Shown here: positions 1-11,538 of the stretch, in pieces | Layout: each line of letters begins with the position of its first letter | Numbering within the stretch: position 1 is the first letter of the stretch | Position numbers and translations under genes: made by a program | Notes under the pieces: generated by a model | Seen by the model: the letters and a program-made list of their open reading frames with translations, nothing else | What the model was told of the DNA's origin: nothing | Database searches by the model: none | NCBI GenBank assembly: GCA_033085395.1 | Contig: JANQBS010000073.1 | Span: forward strand, 62,001 to 126,000 | Direction of reading: 5' to 3' | DNA from: Xanthoparmelia taractica | Lineage: Eukaryota > Ascomycota > Lecanoromycetes > Lecanorales > Parmeliaceae | Length of the DNA: 64,000 nucleotides

Positions 1-1203
1 TCGAGCGCGCAAGATCTGAACAATTCAGCGCTCTCAATGATAGGGGAGGGTGATGCGGCTTTTTCCATAGAGAACTTCCGTTCGGCGGCTTGGGGGTACG
101 AGACGGCTGTTGACTAGCTTCAGACGAATAGGTAGAGAGACGCAAGACGGGAGAGGACGATCAAAGGTAGATATACAGCAGCTTTCGTTGGTAGCGTTAA
201 GACTATGCCCTTTAAAGATTCATAGGAAGATAACGAGGATGTGAGAGGACTTTCTGACATAGATCGGTTCGATCAACGGACTTGAGCTGCTTGAAAGGTG
301 TCTGCTTCTATATGTATAGCTTTCGGCTAGCAGTCTTTCTTAGCATAGCCTCAACAGCAAAGCCTTCCGTTCTCTCTACAACGAGAACCCGTTCGTTCTT
401 GCCACATACACTCATAGTGTCGCCTCGAACAGACTCAGGACAGAGGGTCACACAACTAGCTGCTGACAAGGTCGAAGTCTTCTGTTTCCGGTTCACTCTG
501 CGTCAACTCGGACATTGATCTTCCCGTGCAGGGAGATGATGATCAACCCAAAGAGTTGCAGTTTAGCGAGCGAGCTTTTGATATCCTGCAGGAATGTGAA
601 GCGGCTCGAGAATGAAAGGCGAGACTTTCTCTCCAGCATCAATGTAGTACTCAGGTTTTGCCCTCTTATCAACTGGGCGTCGATGCTTCGGCGACTAAAA
701 GATCATCCAGCCCGGCGGTCTGGCAGTCACGCCCTCGACCGCAACATTGTATGCTTCTAGAACCTTTGGGCATATTCTGTAATATGGCGAACCTTACGAT
801 AGCCACTATGGACGGCAAGCCTGAGAGTAGGTGGGTGCAATCCATAAGGCATGTCAAAGAGACGATCGGTCGGCTATCACACAGCATGGAGAACATTCTG
901 TTCACATCAGCCAACATCAAAGATTAAGGGAAAAAGCCCTTCACGCTGATGACTATTGCCTCGCTTATTCCCTGTACGAATCAACTCAAGAGAAGATCAA
1001 TGCCTGGAAACGCTGAAAGAGAGACTTCAAGGGGTCGTTCAACTGAGATTTTCGCGCAATCTCTCGACTAGAGTTCCGCATATGGTCCATTTCCGTTGCC
1101 GCGCTCCTCCGCATGCAGTGGTGGAGAGCTGCTCAGAAGAAGGTGGCGAGGCAACTGAGGTAATTGAGAAGATAGCATCTACAGAAGGAAATGAGGGGAG
1201 ACC
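1..1203. other. Unresolved region without a confident gene
   Basis: Several short open stretches exist on the plus strand but none is convincing alone. A possible acceptor at about 531 precedes a short acidic open stretch ending near 615, and a Tyr/Leu-rich stretch lies at 930-1016. These could be exons or remains of the upstream part of the TPR-like tail that ends at 1380, but frames change too often for me to model them. Confidence 0.4.
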
Positions 1204-1380
1204 ATGTTCGACCATGGCAAGATTGCTAAGCTCTATTACCGGAGAGCGCTGACAAGTGAGGGAATTGGAAAGATGGCTCAGGCCGTTGGGGAGATTAGCA
1301 AAGCGTTGCGCCTCGATCCGAAGGACACGAAGATCAAGGCCGAATTGAAAGAAAGTAGGTTACAGGCGAATTCAATATAA
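1204..1380 (+). pseudogene. TPR-repeat protein C-terminal fragment
   Basis: A 58-residue open tail reads as one tetratricopeptide helix pair. It starts with a YYRRAL helix, continues with an A..EISKALRLDP second helix, and ends in a Lys/Glu-rich helix before a TAA. This pattern is typical of the last TPR of cytosolic TPR proteins. The ATG at 1204 is only the first in-frame Met; real TPR proteins need several more repeats, which I cannot find in an intact frame upstream. It is therefore either the last exon of a gene whose other exons I could not resolve or a decayed remnant. It converges with MET8 on the opposite strand. A second TPR-type tail lies at 4799-5518, so both flanks of the MET8/PEP7 pair carry TPR-like ends. 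Confidence 0.35.
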
Positions 1381-1667
1381 GCGGCGTTGACGGTGTGATG
1401 TGATGTGAGTGGCTTACATATCAATGAAACCTCTGGAGCTCGGATTATTCGACGGTTAAGAGCCCTGAGCACGACGGAGTAACTTCTTCTGCTCACTTGG
1501 CTGAGTGGTTGGGACAACTTCATAGTCTTCTTCGCTGATCAGACTTGAATATCCTTTGTTGTCGTTACCGTTTCCAATTCGTAAATCCAAATTCCACATT
1601 CTTGCAGATGTGTTTGAACTGATATCATGAATCTCTAACCAACGCCGCTAGTGTTCGATATACTGTT

Positions 1668-2484
1668 TCATATCCACCACCCGAAACTTCCATCAAATGC
1701 GGAGCCCTCTGCCAAATTCCCGCACCGTATCTCCTCGAATGTTGGCACAGCATTAGGCTTGTAAAAGCCTAGCAGCTTTTCCATATCTTCCTCGTTCATC
1801 TCCACTAAATCTTCTAAAGTCCATTGTTCGCACACTTTGCTCATCCACCCCATCCTTTTTGGGCCCTCTTCGGTATCTGGCGCCACTTTTCTTAACTTCT
1901 TCCTCAACATGCCAACTTTCTGTACCGCAGCCCCAATATTCTTGGGCAGATTACTCGCAATTTGTTTTCGCACAATGCTGGCCAGCTTCGGCCCGTTGCC
2001 GTTCGTAGACACCATAATCTGTAAAGGGCCATCTCTGTGGACGCTACCGAAGTAGAAGTCGCATTCTGGAGGTACATCGGCAATGTTGGCCGCTACTTTC
2101 TTCTCCTTGCACAATTTCCAGATGCGGGTGGAGGCCTCAGGGTCGTCAATGGCTGTGAGAACCATGTCGACATTATCAAGGTCTGAGGGCTCAAACTTGC
2201 GGTCATTGTAGTCGACCTGGCCCTTTCCTATGCGGTAGGCTACTTCTGGATTGAGGCCATCACGGGGAGAAATGACAGTTACTTTGGCGTCTGCATTAAG
2301 AACGTTGAGGATGCGTCCTGCCGCTACCTGTGTAGACTGCGGTCAGTCGCCACTGCTTGCATCAATAGAGAAGGTGCGGGCGACTCACTTCTCCCCCTCC
2401 CACCACCAGCACTCGCTTATTTCGAATTTGCCAAGCGAGGATCAGTGAGCCACCGCCTTCGACAGCGGGAAACTCCTCTGGCAT
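1668..2484 (-). CDS. MET8: Siroheme synthase Met8 (precorrin-2 dehydrogenase / sirohydrochlorin ferrochelatase)
   Basis: Bifunctional enzyme that oxidises precorrin-2 with NAD and inserts iron to make siroheme, the cofactor of sulfite and nitrite reductase. Exon 1 is 2389-2484 and exon 2 is 1668-2327; the 61-nt intron 2328-2388 (GTGAGT...ACAG) splits the nucleotide-binding loop, and joining gives the Rossmann motif VLVVGGGEVAAGR at about residues 23-35. The product is 251 residues, close to the 274 of yeast Met8. An Asp-rich stretch DLDNVDMVLTAIDDPEAS and the conserved NGNGPKLA segment of the family are present, followed by a helical dimerisation/chelatase region. I chose the ATG at 2484 because the family starts just before the GGGSLILAW segment; an in-frame upstream start at 2565 would add an unlikely 27 residues. 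It is transcribed divergently from PEP7, with start codons only about 170 bp apart. Confidence 0.94.
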
Positions 2485-2655
2485 CTTACGAAGCTTGAGG
2501 GTTGCAAGAACAATGGCAAAAGCAAATGTAGACTGAGTACTGCTTATGTAATCTGATATCGGCATTCGGCAAATCCTATCTCCGTTCGCCTAAGAGATTG
2601 GGGCTGCCCGCATGAGGCAGCATCTGTGCTTCGACCCAATCAAACCTAGGGCGAC

Positions 2656-4718
2656 ATGTCTGCCCGGAAGCTTGGGGGAGGAAGAGTGCTGGGTAGTGGG
2701 AGATCTCTCTCGCCAGCATATCCTCCGAGGAACTCAAGCCTACTCTCCCCAACAGCCAGTTCTCTTTCTGTCAGTTCCTCCTCCCAGCCTTCGACGGATG
2801 CCCAGGACCTGAGCTCCAGGATCTCTCTGGACCAGAGTGATGGAGATAGTAGTGCTGCCGCTGCCCTGGCAGCATCCACAAGACTTGTCTGCCCAATATG
2901 TAATGAAGAAATGGTAGCATTCACCCCAAAGAACTGGTAAAGCAGCACACTAACTGGTACAAGGTCACCCTGTTACAGCTGAACAGACATCTCGACGATA
3001 CCCACAAAAACCTTGAGGAGGTCAAGCAAAATGAAGCTAAGGATTGGTTCAAAACTCAAATGGTCAAGGCGAAGCGATTCCAGCCGCTAGCCGTGCTCAA
3101 TCAGAAGTTCAAAGGATTGGATGTTTTCGACTCGGACGATAGACCACAGTCACCCCAGCCACAGGCAAGCTCTGGAACTTCGGAGCTTGCGCAGGCGGAT
3201 CCTGAAGAGGTTGTCACTCGAGCTCACTGGCAGAGACATGGACCGAATGACGCTTGCTCGGAGCCTGCATGTGGCAAGAGGCTTACATCAGTTAACGGCA
3301 GTGTGAACTGCAGGAAATGTGGAAGGCTTTTCTGTGACGAACATACTATGTATAAGATGAAGCTCTCGAGGTCGGCTCAGCATGAACCGGTGAGGGGCCT
3401 TTGGTGTAGGGTATGTGAGACGTGCTATAAGTCAAGGGAAGGCTACAATGACCGCAATGGCTACGAGCGAGACCATACTATGGATTTCGAGAGATTTCGA
3501 AGGAAAACTGTTGACAAGACTTTGCTGGAAATATCTCGGCTGGAGAAGCGGCTCACGAAGCTTACACAGCTCCTAGCCAATCCACCACCAGAGAACATTC
3601 CCCCAGGTGGTGGCCTTCTTTGGTCTCTGACAAGTGCCAAATCACAAAGGAAGCAGACAGAGCAGTCTGTAGTAGATTGGCAAGACGATGCTAGTGTTCA
3701 AAGATGTCCGTTCTGCCAGCAGGAATTCTCAAACTACACATTCAGGAGGCATCATTGCAGACTTTGTGGCCGTGTTGTCTGTGGAGACCCTTTGACGGAT
3801 TGTTCGCAGGAAGTTGGACTGACCGTTACTGCCCGTATGTCATCCTCTACCTCCCTGAGTCTTCCTGACTGACGATTTCAGTGACTGACAACGAAACAGA
3901 GAAAGCCGTTGGACAAGTTGGGGTCGACGTAAGGATGTGCAAAGAATGCAGGACCACTGTCTTCAGTAGAAGTGATTTTGCAGCTGCCCTTGCACACAAG
4001 CCGCCAGACATTCGAGCATACGAGAATCTCATTCAATTCGAAAGAGGTATTCGATTAATGCTGCCAAAATTCCAGCGGCTGCTGGTGATCTTACAGTTAG
4101 TGCTACTAATGATCTCAAAAGCTACATGGGCTGATGTTGCACAGAGACCCAGACAAGCCCCCTTCTCAGGCCGAGCTTGCGGACGCTTCGAGAACACGCA
4201 AACGGCTGGTCGATGCCTTTGGCCAATACAATACTGCAGCTCGCCGGATCCGAGATCTTCCAACGGACTCGCCTACTCAGCGAAGGCTACAACAGGCCAT
4301 CTATCAACAAAGCTCTAACTTTCTCCAGATCCACATGCTTCCGCTTAAGTCACTCCCTAAGGTCCTCAAGCATGCCACAGCCCATGGCCTGAGCTCTTCC
4401 GAACGTGCGCCCTCTATTGGGAAACCAGCCACTGCACTTGCATCTATCAAGTATAACGATGTCGACAATGCATCTCAGCTTAGCGGTAGTAGTGCAGTAT
4501 CTGCTCTAGAAGCAGAAGAGAAGACACTTCGCGAAACTCTGATGGTGCTTGAAGAGCAGTTGTTCCTTGTTAGGGAGCAAGTAGCGGATGCCAACAAGCG
4601 GAGAAAGTTTGATGAAGTCAGTAGCCTTGCGCAGAATGTCGAAGATCTTAGCAAGGAGATCGATCACGTCCAAGGGCAATTGGACCAACTTGATTTCGCT
4701 AGTGCATATAGGGCGTAG
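2656..4718 (+). CDS. PEP7: Vacuolar segregation protein Pep7/Vac1 (FYVE-type Rab5 effector)
   Basis: Multivalent adaptor for Golgi-to-endosome vesicle docking that binds PI3P, Rab5/Vps21 and the syntaxin Pep12 on early endosomes. Four exons: 2656-2913, 2964-3834, 3882-4095 and 4145-4718, with introns of 50, 47 and 49 nt. The product is 638 residues. After a Ser-rich N-terminus there is a C2H2-type finger (CPIC at about residue 79, split by intron 1). An atypical Cys-rich FYVE-like finger lies at about 184-240. A second FYVE domain at about 329-410 carries the PI3P-binding RRHHCR signature at 347-352 and is split by intron 2. The C-terminal third is helical and Glu/Gln-rich, the usual place for the Rab-binding helix (about 560-635). 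Splicing restores the DLPTDSPTQ...HMLPLKSLPKVL region typical of filamentous-fungal Pep7. Domain order is complete and nothing is missing. Confidence 0.92.
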
Positions 4719-4798
4719 TCACCGCCAGCAAGATAAGCAAGGGAAGCATTGGATTCCAATCCACATGTCGCTCGATCTTCATCTTCCCGGCCGATGAA

Positions 4799-5518
4799 AT
4801 GGCTACATTCTGCAAGGCTCTATTGTGGAGTAGACAGCTACCGGGAAGCTCGCTCTCCATAGCTATTACAGGTATTACACTAACTACAACGAGCATATTG
4901 AAGCTTCTAAAGCCACTTCATCGCCTCTATTGCCTAGATTCGGTTAGGATCACCGGCCAAGTCAGTGATAATCACAAGTCCATACTCATCGAAAAAATGA
5001 TGAAGCAGGTACCAGAAATCAATACAGCTGTCCAAGAGGTTCAAGACACCATAGAACAAGGCGATCAGGCGGCAAGGAAGCAAGACTACTCCGTCGCTAT
5101 GGCGAAATACAAGAGCGCCGCAATAGATAACGACTATAACGAATGTTACCCGCCCGAAATAAACGAGTGTATTGTCACGAGGGGCAAATTTCAGGGATAT
5201 AGCCTTTACAAAGCCTACATAAGAACCTGCCTCACCTTGAGCGCCAAGGTTGCTACCACTTATCTCAAGATCGAGAATCACAGCCGGGCGCACGAGTGGA
5301 TTAATAGTGCTCTCGCGCTACACATTCCTTACGGCCAAGTGTCTGGGGCTCGTTCAAGAGGTGCGATCCGTGCGGCCCTTTATTGTGTTGCGGCACAGGC
5401 GAGCGAAGGGCTGGGATTAATAAGGCGAGCTGTTGAGGAGATGGCGGAGGTGGTGCGGCATGATCCAGGGAATTCAAAGTCGGCTACGGAGCTGGTGCGC
5501 TTGAAGGAGAAGATATAG
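4799..5518 (+). CDS. TPR-like protein C-terminal part (possible remnant)
   Basis: The open frame gives 239 residues. From about residue 75 on it looks like helical repeats: an E..DQAARKQDYSVAMAKYKSA helix pair, a YLKIENHSRAHEWINSALAL pair and a final helix pair ending in VRHDPGNSKSA, in the style of TPR proteins. The first 60-70 residues are Leu/Thr-rich and do not look like the same protein, so the true N-terminus probably lies in upstream exons or is lost. In the other plus frames, 4794-4860 also gives a short TPR-like piece (LHSARLYCGVDSYREA) that would need splicing or a frameshift to join. I cannot find a clean splice that does this. It starts only 80 bp after the PEP7 stop. It may be a truncated gene; the function is unknown. 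Confidence 0.45.
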   Translation: MATFCKALLWSRQLPGSSLSIAITGITLTTTSILKLLKPLHRLYCLDSVRITGQVSDNHKSILIEKMMKQVPEINTAVQEVQDTIEQGDQAARKQDYSVAMAKYKSAAIDNDYNECYPPEINECIVTRGKFQGYSLYKAYIRTCLTLSAKVATTYLKIENHSRAHEWINSALALHIPYGQVSGARSRGAIRAALYCVAAQASEGLGLIRRAVEEMAEVVRHDPGNSKSATELVRLKEKI

Positions 5519-5899
5519 GTGGAGATGGCGATTTGTAGGCGCTTAGAGGAGGGTTGGATGTGGGTGCACACTTCAACCAGAGCGCGATGGAACTCAATCT
5601 CGTCCGTAATGAGCAGTGCTCAGCGTCAATCTTGCCGAGCATGGTATTATCGTGGCAGGATACTTGGGATCTATAAACGGAAATGTCAAGATCTCATGGA
5701 CAGTGATTGTGTATCGTGACTCCCTCATGTCTACCCGCCACTGTGTCACGTAGCAAGATCCATCCTGCGATACGGTAGGCACATTCGCCTGCGCCCAACC
5801 TGTTGCTTAAATTGCATCAACAAACCCCCTCTACCCTGATCCTTTCTACCAACAAACACGTTATCCTTGAACTTCTCCACATCTCGAAGACTTTTCAAC

Positions 5900-7208
5900 A
5901 TGCTCCCTGCCCTTGTTACCCTGCTTCTCCTCCAAGTTCAATGCTCTCTTGCTCTAAGCCTACAACTCGGCAGCGTGCTTCCAAGGCTCGTCAAGGATGT
6001 TCCATTCAAAGTCTTCAGTCACGGCGCCTACGTCGATTCAAAACTACACGCAACTCCTCGCTCGCTCCTCAATCATGAGCAATGGCACCAACGTCATGTG
6101 GTTGCCTTCACCAACGCATCATCGGTAGCATACATGACAATATCTTCTCCAACCAACTCCCTGGGCAGGGTGAGCCTGGGATCATCCTCCGCCAACTTCT
6201 CTAGCGCTGCAAGCCTGGTCTCAGCACTATCGTCAGCTTGGGTCTCGAAAACTTCCTCGGCTACTAAGAGCCTGGGCCTATCATTGTCCACAGCGTCTGC
6301 CACTGTCCTTCGAGCAACCAGTCTGCCTTCGCTCCTCGGTCCTACAGAGGACCTTGATACGGTCAAATCAGCAGATTGGGACGATGAAACCGAGTCAGCA
6401 TGCAGTACAGCTCTGGTAGCTCTACATGGCGTTGCTACGAATCCATCTGGCATCGCAGCTTGCTACAACATTCCAAGCTTAGATAGGCTTACGGGCATCT
6501 TTGAAGTGGATCTTCGGCTCTACCGCATCGCTGCACCCACAAATGGATGGTTGAAGCTAGATCCTTCGAGCGCTGGTGTCGGGTTGACCTACATGAATGC
6601 AACCGTATCTGCAACCAGAGCGAAGAGGGCAAAACGGGACGTTCAGACGCTACCATGGTTCCCTGCCCAAAGGGATGAGGCTGCGGATATTTACATTCGA
6701 CGATCTACGGGAGCTCCACCAAGGAGGTTGGAAGGCATGAATTTTGTGGGCACTGTCGATGGTGGACCTTTGACAGAACTGAAGAATACGTGGGTGACGC
6801 ATCGAATGCTGTACCAGGTAATTGCTGACTGCCATACCAAGGACGACGGCGTTATCGCTCCTCACACCGGCGATTACGCTCACTGGCACTGAGCAGGATG
6901 GCACTTCAATCAGCACTCGGCTGTCAACGCAAGATGCCTCCTTCGTGAATGGAGTCTTGGCCAGTGCAAGTTCTGAAGGCTCACAATCAACAAGAGCGAC
7001 AGGCGTGAAGGAGTTTGTTCTGCCAGGCACTAAGCTGGTCAAGTTCCCGACGGGTCTCATCATCAGCAGTATCTGGGCTGTGCTGTATTTGATAACGATG
7101 GGATACGGGACAATGATTAGGTATCAAGCAAGGGAGGCATACAGGCGGAGGGTCAAGCACAGGTTCAGTGGTGATGCAATTACCAAGAGAAGGATGAGAT
7201 GGGCTTGA
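5900..7208 (+). CDS. Predicted single-pass membrane glycoprotein with signal peptide
   Basis: Two exons, 5900-6817 and 6897-7208, joined over a 79-nt intron (GTAATT...GAGCAG); the product is 409 residues. Residues 1-20 are a hydrophobic signal peptide (LPALVTLLLLQVQCSLAL). A large lumenal or extracellular part follows, with several N-glycosylation sequons (for example NASS, NFSS, NATV) and a Ser/Thr/Ala-rich stretch around 100-160. One transmembrane helix lies at about 357-377 (TGLIISSIWAVLYLITMGYG). The short cytosolic tail is very basic and ends KRRMRWA, with an RRR motif. This is the layout of a type I membrane protein of the secretory pathway. I do not recognise a named family. An earlier alternative-codon start at 5867 would spoil the signal peptide, so the ATG at 5900 is preferred. 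Confidence 0.8.
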
Positions 7209-8159
7209 GAGGACGTATTGCCTGGGTGAGGGCTTTTCGAATGGCATATCAGCAGCATGTTTTCGGGCAGCACAAACATGGTGTATATTCTTCAATTGTG
7301 GGGCGGGATTTATTTTACAGCAGGTATGGTGTATGATACGAGACGGATACTGGCACAATGGCAAGCGACTTGGGGCTTTCGGGCGATTGATAATGATAAG
7401 ATTGTGGGGATTATGGGGGATGATATGCGGAGAGATGATGTTACGCTTTTAAAGTACTTGGTACTGTATTAGATGAGTAAGCTGAATAATCGCATAGAAG
7501 TCGAAGTACTTTTAATGCATCGATTGGACTGATCTTTAAATAGAACTACCTTGGAGATCTGCCGGCTGATGCGTTTCGAAGATCCCTGGGGCTGTGTGGC
7601 AAAGTCGCGACTTTCAAAAATTGGTTCCCGAGAAGATAATTGATGTCAATGTTCCAGTAGTCATATGTATTAAGGACCGTTTAATTACATCTACCGCTTT
7701 ATGGAGTAGACTTGCCCATATCTATAGAGCTTAGACAATACATGATAGAATGTACTTCGTAGAGGTAGGCTGATTAAGAAGGCTGTACTTTTCGGCGGTG
7801 AGAAAATGGTTCGGCGTGCTGCCACCGAATCATGAACTTACCCTTCTCGGCCTAGCCTCAAAAAAATTCCTGTCCACAAAATCTTTTTAAGAAAGCGCCA
7901 GCCTCACCAGATCTTTCTCCCTTTCACCTTTCACACCCTCTCCCCTCTTCTTATTTAAATGGATAGACTGCGTTCCTTGCGCCGATAGACTCATCTTTTC
8001 CCTCATACATCCAGACTCACTTAGAAGTTGAATTCCCGTGAGCCTTCACTGCTGTATACCCTGTCTGTTTTCAGCTGAACGCCGCACACATCACCCACAA
8101 CTCTTTTGCCTCCGGGCCACATCCCTTTTCTCTCACCTTTCACCCACTCAGTTCAGAAC
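7209..8159 (+). promoter_or_regulatory. Intergenic region and CT-rich leader of the eEF3 gene
   Basis: No gene is seen. The first 300 bp are the probable 3' region of the membrane-protein gene. From about 7905 to 8159 the DNA becomes strongly pyrimidine-rich on the coding strand, with runs such as CTTTCACCTTTCACACCCTCTCCCC broken by short AT stretches (TTATTTAAAT near 7951). Long CT-rich leaders are usual in front of highly expressed fungal genes such as eEF3. The exact transcription start cannot be placed. Confidence 0.4.
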
Positions 8160-11100
8160 ATGCCCTCCATCGACGTCATGGACGCTGCACCCTCGAATCC
8201 CGCTACTCAAAAGAGCGAGAACCAAAAATCCGTCAAGGTGCTCGACGAGCTGATGAACAAGCTGACCATCTCCAAGACTGCGGATGAGACGAGCGCTGCT
8301 GCGGGCAACATCGCTACGTTCATCAATGGGGACATCGAGGAGCACGATGCACCGACCAAGTGAGTCCTACCACAATTTCTACGAGCATAGGTCCGACAAA
8401 GGGACTTTTGCCACGGTCGCAGCCCTGAGAGGCCTTTTCTAAAAACGATCTCTTGCTGACACATTCCCTACCTAGAGCGGTCGCAGTTCTGAAGCAGCAA
8501 CTCGCAAACAAGAAAGACGCAGGTGCGCGAGAACGTGCGCTGAATACTATCCGGGCAATTGCCCAGCACTCCACAATATCCCCAAATGTCGAACCATACT
8601 TGGTGGCCCTCCTTGGCCCAACTCTCGCAGCCGTTGGTGATAAGATGACCCCGGTCAAGACCGCCGCCCAAGCAGCAGCACTCGCAATAGCCAAGGCTAT
8701 CAATCCCAATGGTGTCAAGGCCATCCTCCCTCCAATCGTCCACTCGATCCGGACCGCTCAAAAATGGCCCGAAAAGATGACCTGCCTGCAGTGCATCGAG
8801 GCACTTGTCGAATCCGCCCCAGCACAACTTGCCTATCGAGTCCCAGACCTGATTCCAGTCGTCTCAGAAGCAATGTGGGATACCAAGGCCGAAGTCAAGA
8901 AAGCTGCATACGGTACCATGGAAAAAGTCTGCAACCTGATTGTGAACAAAGATATCGACCGTTTCATCCCTGAACTCATCAAGTGTATCGCCAAACCAGA
9001 GAATGTCCCCGAAACTGTCCATCTCCTTGGAGCGACCACTTTCGTCACAGATGTCCACGAGCCAACCCTGGCTATCATGGTTCCTCTTCTCGATCGTGGT
9101 CTGGCCGAGCGCGAAACCGCCGTTAAGCGAAAGTCCGCCGTCATCGTCGACAACATGTGCAAGCTTGTCGAAGATCCCAACATCGTGGCTGCTTTCCTGC
9201 CCAAGCTCATGCCTGCCCTGCAGAAAAACTACGACAATTTGGCTGATCCCGAGGCTCGCGAGAAGACCAAGCAGGGCCTTGACACTCTGGTGCGTGTTGG
9301 CAACGTCAAGGATGGTAAGATCCCGGAGAAGTCGCATGCTGGCGAAGTCTCAACAGTCCACGGTATCCTGAAGCAGATATTGGAGCTCTCGCATAAGGAC
9401 GCTGTGCACAAGTTTGGCCCAGTCGTTGAATACATCGCAGCCATCGCTGGTCAGCTGATTGACGAGAAGGATAATGATTCGGCCAGCTGGACCGAAAATA
9501 CCCTCCCGTACATCACAGCTATTGTTGGCGACAAAGATGCAAGAGGGATTGCCGATGCTCTTCGAAAGCGCGCATCTCCAGGTGCTGTTGACGAAGCTGA
9601 TGACGAGGAAGATGATGAGGAAGGCGAGGACCTGTGCAACTGCACGTTCAACTTGGCCTACGGTGCTAAAATTCTACTGAATCAAACGCATCTACGTCTC
9701 AAGCGCGGTCAACGCTATGGTCTTCTTGGCCCCAATGGTTCCGGAAAATCCACCCTCATGCGCGCAATCAACAATGAGCAAGTCGAGGGATTCCCGAAGA
9801 AGGACGAGGTCAAGACCGTCTTCGTGGAGCACGACCTTGACTCGGCTGATACCGAGCAAACCGTTATCGGGTGGACCATGAAGAAGCTTGGTGACGTTGG
9901 CCTGACCATCGAGAAGTCCGCTGTTGAAGCCAAACTCCAAGAGTTCGGTTTCTTCAAGGAGCAATTTGAGGGTCCGATCACTGCGCTCTCCGGTGGCTGG
10001 AAGATGAAGTTGGCTCTTGCGCGTGCCGTCTTCGAAGATCCTGATATCTTGCTTCTGGACGAGCCTACCAATCACTTGGACGTAAAGAACGTGAAGTGGC
10101 TCGAGGAGTACTTGACCAATTCGCCCTGCACATCAATCATCGTCTCGCACGACAGCAAGTTCCTCAACAATGTCATTCAGCATGTGATCCACTACGAGCG
10201 GTTCAAGCTGAAGAGATACCGTGGCAACCTCGGCGAATTTGTCAAGAAAGTTCCATCTGCGCGCTCATACTACGAGCTCAGTGCCTCTGAAATGGAGTTC
10301 AAGTTCCCCGAACCAGGTTTCCTTGAGGGTGTCAAGACCAAGGCCAAGGCCATCGTCCGTGTGAACAACATGACCTTCCAATACCCAGGCACCAGCAAGC
10401 CTCAAATCCAGGACATCACCTTCCAATGTTCGCTTGGTTCCCGTATCGCTGTTATCGGCCCGAACGGCGCAGGCAAATCTACTCTGATCAACGTCCTCAC
10501 TGGAGAACTCATTCCCACGATCGGTGACGTTTACACGCACGAGAACATCCGTATTGCCTACATAAAGCAACACGCCTTTGCCCACATTGATCATCACCTG
10601 GACTTGACTCCTTCAGAGTACATTCAGTGGCGATTCCAGACCGGTGAAGATCGCGAGACAATGGATCGCGCCAACAAGATTGTCACCAATGAGGATGAGA
10701 AGGCCATGGACAAGATCTATAAGATTGACGGCACACAACGACGAGTTATTGGTATCCACTCCCGAAGAAAGTTCAAGAACTCCTACGAGTATGAATGTTC
10801 GTTCGTTCTTGGAGAGAATGTCGGCCAGAAGAATGAGAGGTGGACTCCGATGATGACTGCCGACAACGCCTGGATCCCACGTACCGAGATCCTAGTGTCC
10901 CACTCTAAGATGGTCGCAGAAGTCGATCAGAAGGAAGCCTTGGCCAGCGGACAATTCCGTCCATTGGTTCGAAAGGAGATTGAGGCTCACTGTGCCAACT
11001 TCGGTCTCGACGCTGAGCTTGTGTCCCACTCGCGTATGCGCGGTCTGTCTGGTGGTCAGCGTGTCAAGGTCGTGCTTGCTGCCTGCTCGTGGCAAAGACC

Positions 11101-11538
11101 ACACTTGATCGTTCTTGATGAACCTACCAACTACCTTGACCGTGACTCGCTTGGTGCTTTGTCAAAGGCTCTAAAGTCTTTCGAGGGTGGTGTCATCATC
11201 ATCACCCACTCCGCCGAGTTTACGCAAAATTTGACTGAAGAGGTAAGCACTCTATGCCATTATCTTGCCAAAGTGTAAATATGCTAATAATGTCCCAGGT
11301 CTGGGCTGTAATGGACGGTAGGATGACGCCATCCGGCCACAATTGGGTCTCTGGCCAAGGCAGTGGCCCCCGTCTAAAGGAAGATGGCGAAGAAGAAGAG
11401 CGCTTCGACGCCATGGGCAACAAGATTGACTCGACCAAGAAGAAGGCCAAGTTGTCTTCTGCTGAGCTTAGAAAGAAGAAGAAGGAGAGAATGGCCAAGC
11501 GCAAGGCTGGTATTGAAGTTTTTTCTGACGAGGAGTAG
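8160..11538 (+). CDS. Translation elongation factor 3 (eEF3), ABC-F-type ATPase
   Basis: Fungus-specific ribosomal ATPase that releases deacylated tRNA from the E site and promotes eEF1A-tRNA binding; homologous to yeast YEF3. Three exons: 8160-8359, 8476-11242 and 11299-11538, with introns of 116 and 56 nt. The product is 1068 residues (yeast 1044). A HEAT-repeat N-terminus fills about residues 1-320, followed by a four-helix region. ABC domain 1 has Walker A GPNGSGKS near 485, signature LSGGW near 571 and Walker B LLLDEPTNHLD near 592. ABC domain 2 has GPNGAGKS at 728-735 and signature LSGGQ near 924, with LDEPTNYLD after it. The chromodomain-like insertion (about 760-850) lies inside ABC2. 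The C-terminal tail, encoded by exon 3, is Lys-rich, as in YEF3, where it touches the ribosome. The acidic EADDEEDDEEGED linker precedes ABC1. Everything essential is present. Confidence 0.98.

Noticed and set aside
8468..9337. Long antisense open frames inside eEF3
   Set aside because: Codon-bias shadows of a highly expressed gene on the other strand.
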